From assembly GCA_041484195.1 (NCBI GenBank), contig JBGPHC010000001.1:478406-542405 (forward strand): a stretch of 64,000 bases of DNA, written 5' to 3'. Made by a program: the position numbers and the translations under genes. Below the pieces are notes generated by a model. That model saw nothing but the letters and a program-made list of their open reading frames with translations, was not told where the DNA came from and ran no database searches. This document shows, one piece after another, positions 38,024 to 47,231 of this stretch (the first letter of the stretch is position 1; every line of letters begins with the position of its first letter). Source of the DNA: PSRI01 sp041484195 (GTDB lineage: Bacteria > Bacteroidota > Bacteroidia > Chitinophagales > Chitinophagaceae).

Positions 38024-38746
38024 ATGGTTGCTACATTCTCAACATATTCCCTGTCTGAAAAAGCGATTGTCATTCAATTAGGTAGCACCATTGATAATGC
38101 CGTTCATCACCAGGTGATCAGCCTTAATAGGCTGCTCAACCGCGAGCCATTTGAAGGATTCATTGAGACTGTTCCCGCCTACAATACGATTACCATATAT
38201 TATGATCCTCTTCTTGTGTATAATTCCACGGCCATGAAGGGCAATGCACCTTCTGAAAAAGTGAATTATTATTTGCAGCATTTACTGGCAAGCCTGCCTC
38301 AGGGCCCCGTCATTCAAACCAATTCCTTAAGCATACCGGTATGTTATGATGCAGAAATGGCTCCCGACCTGAACTGGGTGGCGAAATGGCTCCACACAAG
38401 TATTGAAAACATCGTTCAGCTTCATACGAGTTCCATTTACACGGTCTATATGCTTGGATTCTCTCCGGGATTTCCATATATGGGCAAACTTGATTCCCGG
38501 CTCAGTGTGCCGCGTAAAGAGACACCCCGCGCGAAAGTGGAACCCGGATCAGTGGGAATTGCAGGAGAACAAACCGGCATTTACCCATTCGCGGGCCCGG
38601 GAGGATGGCAATTGATTGGCCGGACGCCAGTGACCTTATTTGATCCGGCAAAAGATGATCCCGTCTTGCTGCACCCGGGGGACCAGGTTAGATTCACATC
38701 AATCACCAAGGAGGAATTCTATCAAATGCAACCAAACCTTTCATGA
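38024..38746 (+). CDS. pxpB: 5-oxoprolinase subunit PxpB (KipI family)
   Basis: A 240-residue protein with the PxpB/KipI pattern: VYMLGFSPGFPYMGKLDSRL, VPRKETPRAKVEPGSVGIAG and GGWQLIGRTPVTLFDP. It works with PxpA and PxpC to open 5-oxoproline (pyroglutamate) to glutamate using ATP, removing a toxic metabolite. The reading frame overlaps pxpC by 4 bp (ATGA), so the two are translationally coupled. First gene of pxpB-pxpC-pxpA. Confidence 0.94.
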   Translation: MVATFSTYSLSEKAIVIQLGSTIDNAVHHQVISLNRLLNREPFEGFIETVPAYNTITIYYDPLLVYNSTAMKGNAPSEKVNYYLQHLLASLPQGPVIQTNSLSIPVCYDAEMAPDLNWVAKWLHTSIENIVQLHTSSIYTVYMLGFSPGFPYMGKLDSRLSVPRKETPRAKVEPGSVGIAGEQTGIYPFAGPGGWQLIGRTPVTLFDPAKDDPVLLHPGDQVRFTSITKEEFYQMQPNLS

Positions 38747-39738
38747 GTCTTCGAATCATCAAACAAGGTCTGCTCACCACAATACAGGATCAGGGCCGAT
38801 GGAAATACCAGGCCATTGGAATGCCGGTGGGCGGGGCCATGGATGAATATGCGCTGCGGGTAGGCAATCTGTTAGTTGGCAATGACGAGAAAGAAGCTTG
38901 TATTGAATTCACCATGGGAGGCGCTCAAATGTATTTTGAAGAAGATGCAGTTATTGCTTTCACAGGAGCCGGAGTTAAAATTTCGGTGAATGAACAACCC
39001 GTCCCGTACTGGAGGGCCATTTTCGTAAAAGCCTATCGCCTGATTGTTTTACAGCCTGATTCGACTGGTTGTAGATCCTACCTTACTGTCGCAGGGGGAT
39101 TTGATTGCCCTGAGGTAATGCATAGTAAGAGCACAAATCTGCAGGCCAGGCTGGGTGGATGGCAAGGCAGGGCCCTGCAGGCGAATGACCTCATCTCCCA
39201 GGCTAATAAACAGACTCCAATTAACCAGAAGATCCGCTCGGATTTTCATTGCACCGATGATGTGGCCATTGCGCACTGGAGCCTTTCGCCGCTCACTTAT
39301 GAATTTTACAGGCAGCCCTTCATCAGGGTGATCAAGGGCCATGAATGGGATTGGTTTGATGAAAACAGCCAGAATAGGTTTTTTAATGAAAGTTTCAGGA
39401 TTTCCAACCAATCGAACCGGATGGGTTACCGGCTCGAAGGCACCCCAATGAATAGACGAAGAAAGGAAGACCTCATTAGTACGGCTGTCACCAAGGGTAC
39501 CATACAGGTAACGCCCGATCAGAATATGTTCCTCCTGATGAGTGATGCGCAAACCACAGGGGGATATCCCCGGATAGCCCAGATATCACAGGTTGACCTG
39601 CCACTCTGTGCACAATTGAAGCCAGGTAACAGCGCCCGGTTCAAAGAAATTTCATTGACAGAGGCGGAACAGCTTTATCTGGACCGGGAAAATGAACTGG
39701 AACAATTGAAAGATACCATAGGTCTAAGATTTGCCTGA
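38743..39738 (+). CDS. pxpC: 5-oxoprolinase subunit PxpC (KipA family, biotin-dependent carboxylase-like)
   Basis: A 331-residue protein with the KipA/PxpC signatures TTIQDQGRWKYQAIGMPVGG and AMDEYALRVGNLLVGND at the N terminus and SDAQTTGGYPRIAQI near the end. Together with PxpB it forms the module that activates 5-oxoproline with ATP before PxpA hydrolysis. Its start overlaps pxpB and its stop is 3 bp before pxpA, so the operon is tight. Confidence 0.94.
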   Translation: MSLRIIKQGLLTTIQDQGRWKYQAIGMPVGGAMDEYALRVGNLLVGNDEKEACIEFTMGGAQMYFEEDAVIAFTGAGVKISVNEQPVPYWRAIFVKAYRLIVLQPDSTGCRSYLTVAGGFDCPEVMHSKSTNLQARLGGWQGRALQANDLISQANKQTPINQKIRSDFHCTDDVAIAHWSLSPLTYEFYRQPFIRVIKGHEWDWFDENSQNRFFNESFRISNQSNRMGYRLEGTPMNRRRKEDLISTAVTKGTIQVTPDQNMFLLMSDAQTTGGYPRIAQISQVDLPLCAQLKPGNSARFKEISLTEAEQLYLDRENELEQLKDTIGLRFA

Positions 39739-39741
39739 AAT

Positions 39742-40503
39742 ATGCTGAAGATTGACATGAATGCTGACGTAGGTGAAGGCATGGGCCAGGACCGGGAATT
39801 GATGCAACTCATCTCTTCGGCCAATATAGCCTGCGGATTTCATGCGGGGGATGATGATACCATGAAAAGTACCGTTGAACTGGCACTTGAAAATCGCGTG
39901 GCTATCGGTGCTCATTGCTCCTACCCCGATAGAAAGAATTTCGGAAGAGTCGATTTATTTGAAAAATTCCAGCTCAACGATTTGTCGGACATTATCAGTA
40001 CCCAAATCAATCACCTGCGGGAAATCTGCGTTAGCATGGGAGCCATGTTGCTGCATGTGAAACCTCATGGAGCCATGTATAACCGGGCGGCAAGAGAGCC
40101 CCAGTTGAGTGATTGCCTGTGCATGACAATTGCCCAAATTGATCCGTTGCTGATTTTATATGGCCTGAGTGGAAGTGAAATGAAAACCGGCGCGGAGCGC
40201 CATGGACTATTATTCATCAATGAAGTTTTTGCAGACAGAAGATATGAATCGGATGGTTCACTGACACCACGCGGAGAGGCCGATGCAATTATACATGATG
40301 CAAATGAGGCAATCGCACAGGTACTGGAGATGCTGCACAACCGAAAGGTACGGTCCAGGCAAAATTCTTTGGTTTCAATAATTGCAGATAGCGTATGTGT
40401 GCATGGCGATGAGCCTGACGCTGTTTATCTTGCCGCAAATCTCAGGGCCGCCTTGATTGCAGAAAAAGTGTCAATAGTTGCTCCTCTATCACTGGCATTC
40501 TGA
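39742..40503 (+). CDS. pxpA: 5-oxoprolinase subunit PxpA (LamB/YcsF family)
   Basis: A 253-residue protein starting MLKIDMNADVGEGMG, with SANIACGFHAGDD, GAHCSYPDRKNFGR and KPHGAMYN, the standard LamB/YcsF blocks. FADRRYESDGSLTPR and CVHGDEPDA complete the set. PxpA is the hydrolytic partner of PxpBC in pyroglutamate breakdown. Full-length and intact, so the three-gene operon should give a working cytosolic 5-oxoprolinase. Confidence 0.95.
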   Translation: MLKIDMNADVGEGMGQDRELMQLISSANIACGFHAGDDDTMKSTVELALENRVAIGAHCSYPDRKNFGRVDLFEKFQLNDLSDIISTQINHLREICVSMGAMLLHVKPHGAMYNRAAREPQLSDCLCMTIAQIDPLLILYGLSGSEMKTGAERHGLLFINEVFADRRYESDGSLTPRGEADAIIHDANEAIAQVLEMLHNRKVRSRQNSLVSIIADSVCVHGDEPDAVYLAANLRAALIAEKVSIVAPLSLAF

Positions 40504-40526
40504 AATTTCGGTGTCTTGAGCTTGGC

Positions 40527-40538
40527 CTGGGATCCCAG
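40527..40538. repeat. 12-bp perfect dyad downstream of pxpA
   Basis: CTGGGATCCCAG is fully self-complementary and lies 23 bp after the pxpA stop. Without a loop or T-run it is not a normal terminator; it may be a protein-binding site or chance. Confidence 0.2.
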
Positions 40539-40692
40539 ACAGAATGAAGCCAGGAAAACAAAGTTTATCATCTGACTTTTAGCATCAGAGCCTTCCGGCT
40601 TGTTATGGTAATGTTATGGAAGGGTCTGAAATATTATTCAGGGCTAATACTGCCTTATTTTGAACAGGCATTTCAAAAATCAAATTACAGAG

Positions 40693-41796
40693 ATGCGAAT
40701 AGCACTGGTACTTCTATGTATGATTTTAATGGTTGCCTGCAAGACAGCGACTTTCAAAAAACCTTCCGATCCCTCCTGGGCCATTTTGCCATTTAAGAAA
40801 GTTGACACAGTGAATCCAATTTTGTTTCCCGATACTACCAGTGTGTTTAATTGCCCCATCCTGAAATGCCCCGTTGCCTGGGAAGCGAAAGATGTATTTA
40901 ATCCGGCTGCCGTTGTAAAGGACGGAAAGATCTACCTCTTATACAGGGCCGAAGACACCATCGTGAGCAATCCCAGCACCTCTCGCTTAGGCTTGGCTGT
41001 TAGTGAAGACGGTCTGCATTTCACCCGTATGAATCAGCCAGTCTTTTATCCGGATAACGACAGCATGAAGAAATTTGAATGGGCGGGCGGTTGCGAAGAC
41101 CCCAGACTGGCTAAACTTGAGGACGGCTTATACCTGCTTACCTACACAGCCTACGATGGATCAACGGCCAGGCTAAGCATAGCCATTTCAAATGACCTCC
41201 TTCACTGGCATAAAAAGGGATTGGTATTGGGTGATTACCAGAAAGGGAAATACCGGAACCTTTGGAGCAAGTCCGGGGCCATACTGGTTTCCAGGCAGGG
41301 CGATCAATTAATTGCCAAAAAGGTCAATGGAAAATACTGGATGTATTGGGGCGATACAGACATCTTCCTGGCATTTTCCGCGGATGGAATTCATTGGCAA
41401 CCCCTGGAAGAGAATCATGCAATAAAAAAAATATTTTCCCCCCGCAAAGGCTATTTTGATAGCAGGTTGGTAGAGCCCGGCCCCTTTGCCTTATACACCG
41501 ACACCGGGATAGTTCTGATATATAATAGCATGAACCACGATCACCTTGGAGATACGGCCCTCGAACCGGGCGCATATACTGCCGGTCAGATACTGCTGAA
41601 CAAGAATGATCCCTCCAGGGTAATGGACCGAATGGTGCATTGTTTTCTGAAACCCGAAAAAGACTATGAAATCAATGGACAGGTGAACCGGGTCTGTTTT
41701 GTGGAAGGCATGGTTCCCTTCGACAATAAATGGTTCCTTTATTATGGTACGGCAGACTCGAAGATCGCAGTGGCTGTGGCTCCAATGAAATATTAA
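40693..41796 (+). CDS. GH130-like glycoside hydrolase/phosphorylase lipoprotein
   Basis: A 367-residue protein. The ATG at 40693 begins a lipoprotein signal (MRIALVLLCMILMVACK, lipobox MVAC); an upstream TTG frame does not. The body is a five-bladed beta-propeller type: FNPAAVVKDGKIYLLYRAED, GGCEDPRLAKLEDGLYLLTYT and LVEPGPFAL match the GH130 mannosidase/mannoside-phosphorylase family. The lipid anchor points to periplasmic or surface work on beta-mannoside-type sugars, which fits hydrolysis better than phosphorolysis, though this is inference. Unlike most Bacteroidota glycosidases it has no SusC/SusD genes nearby. Its stop codon interlocks with that of the convergent helicase gene in the TTAA at 41793-41796. 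Confidence 0.82.
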   Translation: MRIALVLLCMILMVACKTATFKKPSDPSWAILPFKKVDTVNPILFPDTTSVFNCPILKCPVAWEAKDVFNPAAVVKDGKIYLLYRAEDTIVSNPSTSRLGLAVSEDGLHFTRMNQPVFYPDNDSMKKFEWAGGCEDPRLAKLEDGLYLLTYTAYDGSTARLSIAISNDLLHWHKKGLVLGDYQKGKYRNLWSKSGAILVSRQGDQLIAKKVNGKYWMYWGDTDIFLAFSADGIHWQPLEENHAIKKIFSPRKGYFDSRLVEPGPFALYTDTGIVLIYNSMNHDHLGDTALEPGAYTAGQILLNKNDPSRVMDRMVHCFLKPEKDYEINGQVNRVCFVEGMVPFDNKWFLYYGTADSKIAVAVAPMKY

Positions 41797-44700
41797 CTGA
41801 ACAGATATTCCACATCTTCTCTGGTAAGGCTTTTAACGAAAGTGCTATCGTCGGATATGAGGTCCTTTGCCAGCAGCCTTTTCTTATCCTGTAATTGAAG
41901 GATCTTGTCTTCAATCGTATCCTTGCAAATCATGCGATAGGCGAAAATATTCTTCGTTTGTCCTATGCGGTGCGTACGGTCAATGGCCTGCTGTTCCACG
42001 GCTGGATTCCACCAGGGATCCACAATGTAAACATAGTCGGCAGCAGTAAGATTTAGACCGACGCCACCCGCCTTGAGAGAAATTAGGAAAACTCTGCAGG
42101 TATCATCATTCTGAAAACGGTTGATCGCCTTTTCACGGTCAGGCGCGGAAGTGCTTCCGTCAAAATATTCAAAGGGAACATCCAGTTCAATGAGTTTTTG
42201 TTTTATGAGAGCCAGCATTCCCAGGAATTGGGAAAAAATGAGCGCCTTGTGATTGCTGATGTTTTCTGTGATTTCTCTCCCTATTTCTTCCAGCTTAATG
42301 GAATGATTCGGATATTTCTCCACGTCATTCATGATGGCGGGTGAATCGCAGATCTGGCGAAGTTTCATCAAACCCTGCAAAATGGTCAACTGTGATTTTT
42401 CAATCCCCTGTTCGCTGATGACTCCCAGTATCTTGTTCCTGTAATCATTGCGGAATGACTCGTAGATCTGGGTTTGTTCATTCTGCATTTCACAAAACAG
42501 GATCGTCTCCGTTTTGTCGGGTAAATCTTTTGCAACCTGCTCCTTGGTCCTCCTCAATATGAAAGGGTACAATAATTTCCTCAGGTGTTCTTTCCTTTCC
42601 TGCTCTCCAAATTTGTCAATCGGTGTGGCGAATTCATTTCTGAAATACTCCATGCTTCCCAACATGCCTGAATTCAGGAAATTCATTTGGGCGTAGATGT
42701 CGAATGTATTATTCTGCAAAGGTGTACCACTCAGGCATAAGCGGTTCCTCGACCTGAGCAGACATGCAGCCTTTGTGACCTTGCTTTGTGGATTCTTGAT
42801 TGCCTGTGATTCATCGAGGATTACATAGTCGAAATTTATTTCCACCAATAGTTTGATATCACTCCTCAGTGTACCATAAGTGGTAATGACCACGTCAAAT
42901 TGATTGAAGTACTGTTTGTCGCGCACCCTGTCGCCTCCGTGATGTATATGGTAGCTGAGACCGGGCGTGAATTTTTTTATTTCATTTTCCCAGTTAAACA
43001 TGAGGGTAGTGGGACAAACCACCAGGGCCGTCATTTGTTTATGCTGTTCCTTGTAAAATTGAAGAAAGGACAATGCCTGCACGGTTTTACCAAGTCCCAT
43101 ATCATCTGCCAGTATTCCCCCCCAACCCACTTCGCTGAGGTAATTGAGCCAGTGGTAACCTGCCACCTGATAAGGCCGCAAAATATGTTCAAGTTGTTTG
43201 GGAGGCTCGATTTCCTTGATGCGGTTAAATCCCCGCAGACGCTCGTATTTTTCCTCAAGCTCTATCAGCACTTCGGTCTCGTCGCGCTGTTCATGCAATT
43301 CATCAATAATACTCAGGTGGTATTTTGACAGACGCAATGAATTCGTTTTGCCCTCACCCACCCTGAACAACAAAGAATATTTCTTTAACCAATCTTCCGG
43401 AAGGATGCCCAGCGTGCCATCATTAAGCTGCACGAATTGCTGCTTATTCGCCAAAGCCCTCTTTATTTCGGAAACGCTCACCTGCTGATCTCCGAATATC
43501 ACATTCACTTTAGCATCGAACCAATCCATGCCACTGCTGATATGGATCCGGGTGGAGGGTTTGGATGTATTAAATCTGAAATTCTTCAACACATCAAATC
43601 CCACCACCGGTACGTTCATTTCCTTCATGCTGTCCACAAAGAGGAAGAACCAGTTATTCTTCAATACATCACCTCCTTTCAAAACCAGGGTGGCCGCGCC
43701 TTCCGGCCTGATAAAATTGGAATGGAGGCTCTCTAACTTCCGGATGAATTGCAATTCTGACTGCTTGTTCCGGTGTACGATCATCACCTTGTCTTCAACT
43801 GGAATTGTGATGATGTCTTTTTCATTAAACCTCGTTTCAAATCCCTTATAGGAGAATATCGGCACAAAAACCAAATAGTCGCCCTTTTCCTGAAGGAGCA
43901 ATTTGATGTCGGGATCGCCATCCTTTATTTCCAGGACCAGCTCATCTGCGAAATCCACTTTGTAATCCCGTGAAAGGGGGAGAACTGTCTTTTGCAAGTA
44001 TTCGGGCCAGTCGGCACGCGAAACCGATACCATCCCTTTGCTCAGGAATTTTTCAACTTCGAGCACATCTTCCTGGCGGCTCCAATTATACAAGGTATCA
44101 GCATATTTGAAAAGCAGGTTGCTTTCCCATTCATTTTCCAGGATGGATACTTCCCCTCCATTCACCCGCACCTGGCAGGCAATTTCGATATGGTTCCTGG
44201 CGACCCTGATATGAAAAACCGGCGTTACTTTTTCCGGCGAAAGATTTACATGCTGCAGGTTACTGGTTGTAAAATTCTTTTTAGGTGGTAAGTAATAGGC
44301 GTGAAGAGGCTCATGATCTTCACTGAATAATTTTTTCAGTTTCGGATACCAATATTCTATGATGAGGGATTTGGTTTCTTCCGGTAAATCGTCCTCATCC
44401 TGGTGAATGATATTTTCCCAAATATCTGAGAATGGCGAATTGCGGCTCACGTACTTGCTCACTTCGGCTTCCTGGAGCTTGCGTAACTGCTGTATCAATA
44501 ACCTGTCTTCTTCAATAAATGGCTCCGTGTTTACGTATTTCGCCAAATCCAGTTTGTCAACCTTGCCAATGAATTGCTTTCCATTTTCGCCGATCTCGCC
44601 CACAATTGCGTCCATCACAAATCCAGGGTAATTGCCACTATTACCATTGAATACAATGCCTACCCTTGTTGACGCAGGTTGAGGCAAAATCTCTTCTTCC

Positions 44701-45554
44701 ACCTCAACCTCAGGCTCCCTCTCCATCACTACAGGTTTGGGTTTACCCGAATTCAACACAGGAATGATTCTCTTGATGGATGAATCAAGTACTCTGAGGA
44801 ATGGCTTGCCTTCCTTATACGTAAATTCGAATTTCCCCTTGAGTTCATCATCAAGGCTGTATCCATAAGCCTCGAGCAATTTGTTTTTTTCTTTGTCCCA
44901 ATTGCGGATGCTGTCAAAATAGTAGGGACCGTAAGCATTCAGCAACTGCAGGAACAGGCTTGTTTTATGCACGCACAGGGGGTGCGCCTGTTCATCGCAT
45001 TTACAGGAAGAATCAAAATTCTTCTCTTCATTTTTTTGGATCACCAAAGGATACGATTCACCATGATATTCCAGAGAAGCCTCCACCCGTTCATTAGCCG
45101 CGGAAATTATATTCACTTTTTGAGTCCGCATGATCTTTTCCGCCTCTTCGAGCGCTTCAGGTGAAGTGAGTAGCCTGATTGTCTTGAGATCAATATGCTT
45201 CATTTTTATCACCGTGTGACGCTGGTGATACAACACGTCTTTCTCGCCCAGGATATTCTTGTCGATCAATTCCTGCAAATGCAATAAGGCTGCAGCTTCA
45301 TGACGACAAATATCGCCAAGGTTGTATGGGCAGGTGCAACGAACAGACAGGCCCTTGGGGTCTTTGTATTTTTGGATATATACTTTATAGAAGGTAGAGT
45401 AGCTGTCATCTCTGACCCTGAAAACTACGGAGCCCAGCAATTCGTCGTGTTCTATAAATTCAACATAACCTAAAGAATGGATCTTCTTGCCACGACGGAT
45501 CACTTCATCCGTTCCACTATTGTACACAAACTTGATAAGGTGCGGTAATGCCAT
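41793..45554 (-). CDS. SWIM zinc-finger SNF2/Rad54-type helicase
   Basis: A 1253-residue protein. A SWIM zinc finger (CTCPYNLGDICRHEAAAL) lies near residues 73-90, with a second Cys-rich CKCDEQAHPLCVH near 182. A long middle region probably corresponds to the bacterial SNF2 helicase-associated domain. The SNF2 ATPase has Walker A DDMGLGKTVQ near residue 818, DESQ (DExx box), LSGTPLQNN, and C-terminal motifs GGVGLNLTAADYVYIVDPWWNPAVEQQ and RTHRIGQ. It is a DNA translocase that likely remodels protein-DNA complexes, for example during repair or transcription. It is transcribed alone, behind a promoter with an embedded palindrome. Confidence 0.94.
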   Translation of the reverse strand: MALPHLIKFVYNSGTDEVIRRGKKIHSLGYVEFIEHDELLGSVVFRVRDDSYSTFYKVYIQKYKDPKGLSVRCTCPYNLGDICRHEAAALLHLQELIDKNILGEKDVLYHQRHTVIKMKHIDLKTIRLLTSPEALEEAEKIMRTQKVNIISAANERVEASLEYHGESYPLVIQKNEEKNFDSSCKCDEQAHPLCVHKTSLFLQLLNAYGPYYFDSIRNWDKEKNKLLEAYGYSLDDELKGKFEFTYKEGKPFLRVLDSSIKRIIPVLNSGKPKPVVMEREPEVEVEEEILPQPASTRVGIVFNGNSGNYPGFVMDAIVGEIGENGKQFIGKVDKLDLAKYVNTEPFIEEDRLLIQQLRKLQEAEVSKYVSRNSPFSDIWENIIHQDEDDLPEETKSLIIEYWYPKLKKLFSEDHEPLHAYYLPPKKNFTTSNLQHVNLSPEKVTPVFHIRVARNHIEIACQVRVNGGEVSILENEWESNLLFKYADTLYNWSRQEDVLEVEKFLSKGMVSVSRADWPEYLQKTVLPLSRDYKVDFADELVLEIKDGDPDIKLLLQEKGDYLVFVPIFSYKGFETRFNEKDIITIPVEDKVMIVHRNKQSELQFIRKLESLHSNFIRPEGAATLVLKGGDVLKNNWFFLFVDSMKEMNVPVVGFDVLKNFRFNTSKPSTRIHISSGMDWFDAKVNVIFGDQQVSVSEIKRALANKQQFVQLNDGTLGILPEDWLKKYSLLFRVGEGKTNSLRLSKYHLSIIDELHEQRDETEVLIELEEKYERLRGFNRIKEIEPPKQLEHILRPYQVAGYHWLNYLSEVGWGGILADDMGLGKTVQALSFLQFYKEQHKQMTALVVCPTTLMFNWENEIKKFTPGLSYHIHHGGDRVRDKQYFNQFDVVITTYGTLRSDIKLLVEINFDYVILDESQAIKNPQSKVTKAACLLRSRNRLCLSGTPLQNNTFDIYAQMNFLNSGMLGSMEYFRNEFATPIDKFGEQERKEHLRKLLYPFILRRTKEQVAKDLPDKTETILFCEMQNEQTQIYESFRNDYRNKILGVISEQGIEKSQLTILQGLMKLRQICDSPAIMNDVEKYPNHSIKLEEIGREITENISNHKALIFSQFLGMLALIKQKLIELDVPFEYFDGSTSAPDREKAINRFQNDDTCRVFLISLKAGGVGLNLTAADYVYIVDPWWNPAVEQQAIDRTHRIGQTKNIFAYRMICKDTIEDKILQLQDKKRLLAKDLISDDSTFVKSLTREDVEYLFS

Positions 45555-45628
45555 GCAAAGAGTTTCTGAATTCTCGATCTAAGGGTCTTTCCGGGCGATG
45601 CTATGCCTCGTTCAGAAAAGGCCAATTT

Positions 45629-45649
45629 GCAAAATTAGCGCAATTTTGC
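45629..45649. promoter_or_regulatory. Palindrome overlapping the -7 box of the SNF2 gene
   Basis: GCAAAATT (45629-45636), 5-nt spacer, AATTTTGC (45642-45649): perfect 8-bp arms. On the minus strand the -7-like box TAATTTTG (45630-45637) lies inside the left arm, 75 bp before the helicase start. A bound protein would cover the promoter, so this is a candidate operator. Confidence 0.45.
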
Positions 45650-45850
45650 GGAGTTGAGAAACCGAAAAAGTTAGAATTTAGCCCCTGGCAAGGGCTCCCG
45701 ACCCCTAGGGAATTCAGGCCCTAACCTTCCATTACATAGCTGCACAAAAACCAGATCAAATAAGTCCCGGGGAACATTGAATTCTGAAGGCATTGGGGAA
45801 AATATTTCAAAGAAAGGCCCAGGGAACCAATTTATCCCCCATTTCATTGG

Positions 45851-46585
45851 TCAGCTCACGACCAACATCCCTTCACGATATACAGGCAATACATTTGCGA
45901 CATCTGGTTTGAGACAATAGCGGATATCTTTTTCAAGGCCATAATTAGCGAGTCGGTGATAATGTGAAGCATCTTTTCGTTTCAGAAATTCAAATAAGTC
46001 ATTCCCGGCACTCTCATACAACGACGCCGATATTTGTGAAGAATCGCAATTGATACTGAAATAGTCACTGACTTTTTGGATTACTGCCCCCGCAAATAAC
46101 ATGTCTTCAATGTTGATTCTGTCTTTCCATGCCGCGCAACCCAGGATCACATTTTGCCGCTGCTCTACCAGGAAATCACAAACCGCCGATAAATTGGGAA
46201 AGGATCCCGTAATGATCGTTTGTGCCCCCTTGTCTAATGCTATCTGCAATAACTTGGTGCCATTGGTGGTGGTTAGCACCAATATTTTCCCGGCGATAAA
46301 TTCCCTGGGATATTCAAAAGGCGAGTTCCCATATTTCAGACCTTCCGCTATCTTGCCATCTCTTTCGCCGGCAGTAACCGCGTCAATTTTTTTTCCCAGT
46401 TCTATGCATTTGGCAACACTGTCAACCGGTATCACGCTCCTGGCGCCATTATACAATGCCGTGGCAATCGTGGAAGTGGCCCTCAGCACATCAATCACAA
46501 CAACAATTGCATTGGTTACATCATAGAGGTGCAGGATTGCGGGCGAGATCGAAGTATATAAAGTGGGTTTATCGTTGCTGTTCAT
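45851..46585 (-). CDS. comB: 2-phosphosulfolactate phosphatase (ComB family)
   Basis: A 244-residue protein with ComB features: VVVIDVLRATSTIATAL at the N terminus, AGERDGKIAEG, NSPFEYP and LVLTTTNGTKLLQIA. ComB is a magnesium-dependent acid phosphatase that makes sulfolactate from 2-phosphosulfolactate, known from coenzyme M synthesis in archaea. Bacteroidota do not make coenzyme M; the enzyme may feed sulfopyruvate and cysteate for sulfonolipids, or hydrolyse another phosphate ester. No comA or comC gene lies nearby. The start at 46585 is 3 bp downstream of a TATTTTCG element (46589-46596), a one-mismatch -7 box. Confidence 0.88.
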   Translation of the reverse strand: MNSNDKPTLYTSISPAILHLYDVTNAIVVVIDVLRATSTIATALYNGARSVIPVDSVAKCIELGKKIDAVTAGERDGKIAEGLKYGNSPFEYPREFIAGKILVLTTTNGTKLLQIALDKGAQTIITGSFPNLSAVCDFLVEQRQNVILGCAAWKDRINIEDMLFAGAVIQKVSDYFSINCDSSQISASLYESAGNDLFEFLKRKDASHYHRLANYGLEKDIRYCLKPDVANVLPVYREGMLVVS

Positions 46586-46741
46586 CCTGCGAAAATAAGA
46601 GAAAGGAATTTATCCCTGCAAGTCCACGCCCAAATGTCATGACCGAAGTTTTTCCGGTGAAGGCAGGATAACAGGCTGCTTTGACCGACATATTGGTTCA
46701 AAAATATCCCATGCAGACTATAAGAATTGAAATGGAAGCCA

Positions 46742-47215
46742 TTAGTTCATGACAGCTCTCCATTTTTCCGTTTCAGCAAATTGCCTGATCAGTTCATTGC
46801 GTTCGAGGATAATTTTTTGCAGGTATTTTTTCAGATAAAACTGGCTGAAAAAATTTCCCAGCATGTCGCGGGGTCCTTCAAACTCCAACAAGTCAATCAT
46901 GATGGTGCCGTTATCTATTTCTTTGAAATGGCGTTCATGGCGGTAACTCTTTAGGTCGCCTTTCACCTGCTCCTCGATAAATGTGAGTGGTTTTTTGATT
47001 TCCATCACGCGGGCGGTCATCATCCTTGTTTTTCCGAGATGCCTTGCATGAAGTGTGATCGTTTCTCCTGAACTGACCAGGTTGCCGGCCGCGCCAGAAG
47101 ATATTTTTTCTTTCCTGCTTTGGAGAGCCTTCCTGAAGATCGTGATATTACGGCTCAGGTCAAATACCCTATCTGCGGGGGCTTTGATGAAGGTGGTAAG
47201 GTGGATTTTGGACAT
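46742..47215 (-). CDS. SRPBCC-family (START/Bet v1-like) protein
   Basis: A 157-residue protein starting MSKIHLTTFIKAPADRVFDLS, the opening strand of the ligand-binding SRPBCC fold, and ending with the long C-terminal helix FSQFYLKKYLQKIILERNEL. Such proteins bind hydrophobic small molecules or act as cyclases; the ligand here is unknown. It lies 16 bp downstream of gcvT on the same strand and is probably in that transcript. Confidence 0.82.
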   Translation of the reverse strand: MSKIHLTTFIKAPADRVFDLSRNITIFRKALQSRKEKISSGAAGNLVSSGETITLHARHLGKTRMMTARVMEIKKPLTFIEEQVKGDLKSYRHERHFKEIDNGTIMIDLLEFEGPRDMLGNFFSQFYLKKYLQKIILERNELIRQFAETEKWRAVMN

Positions 47216-47231
47216 AGGATTTGGTTTTCTT

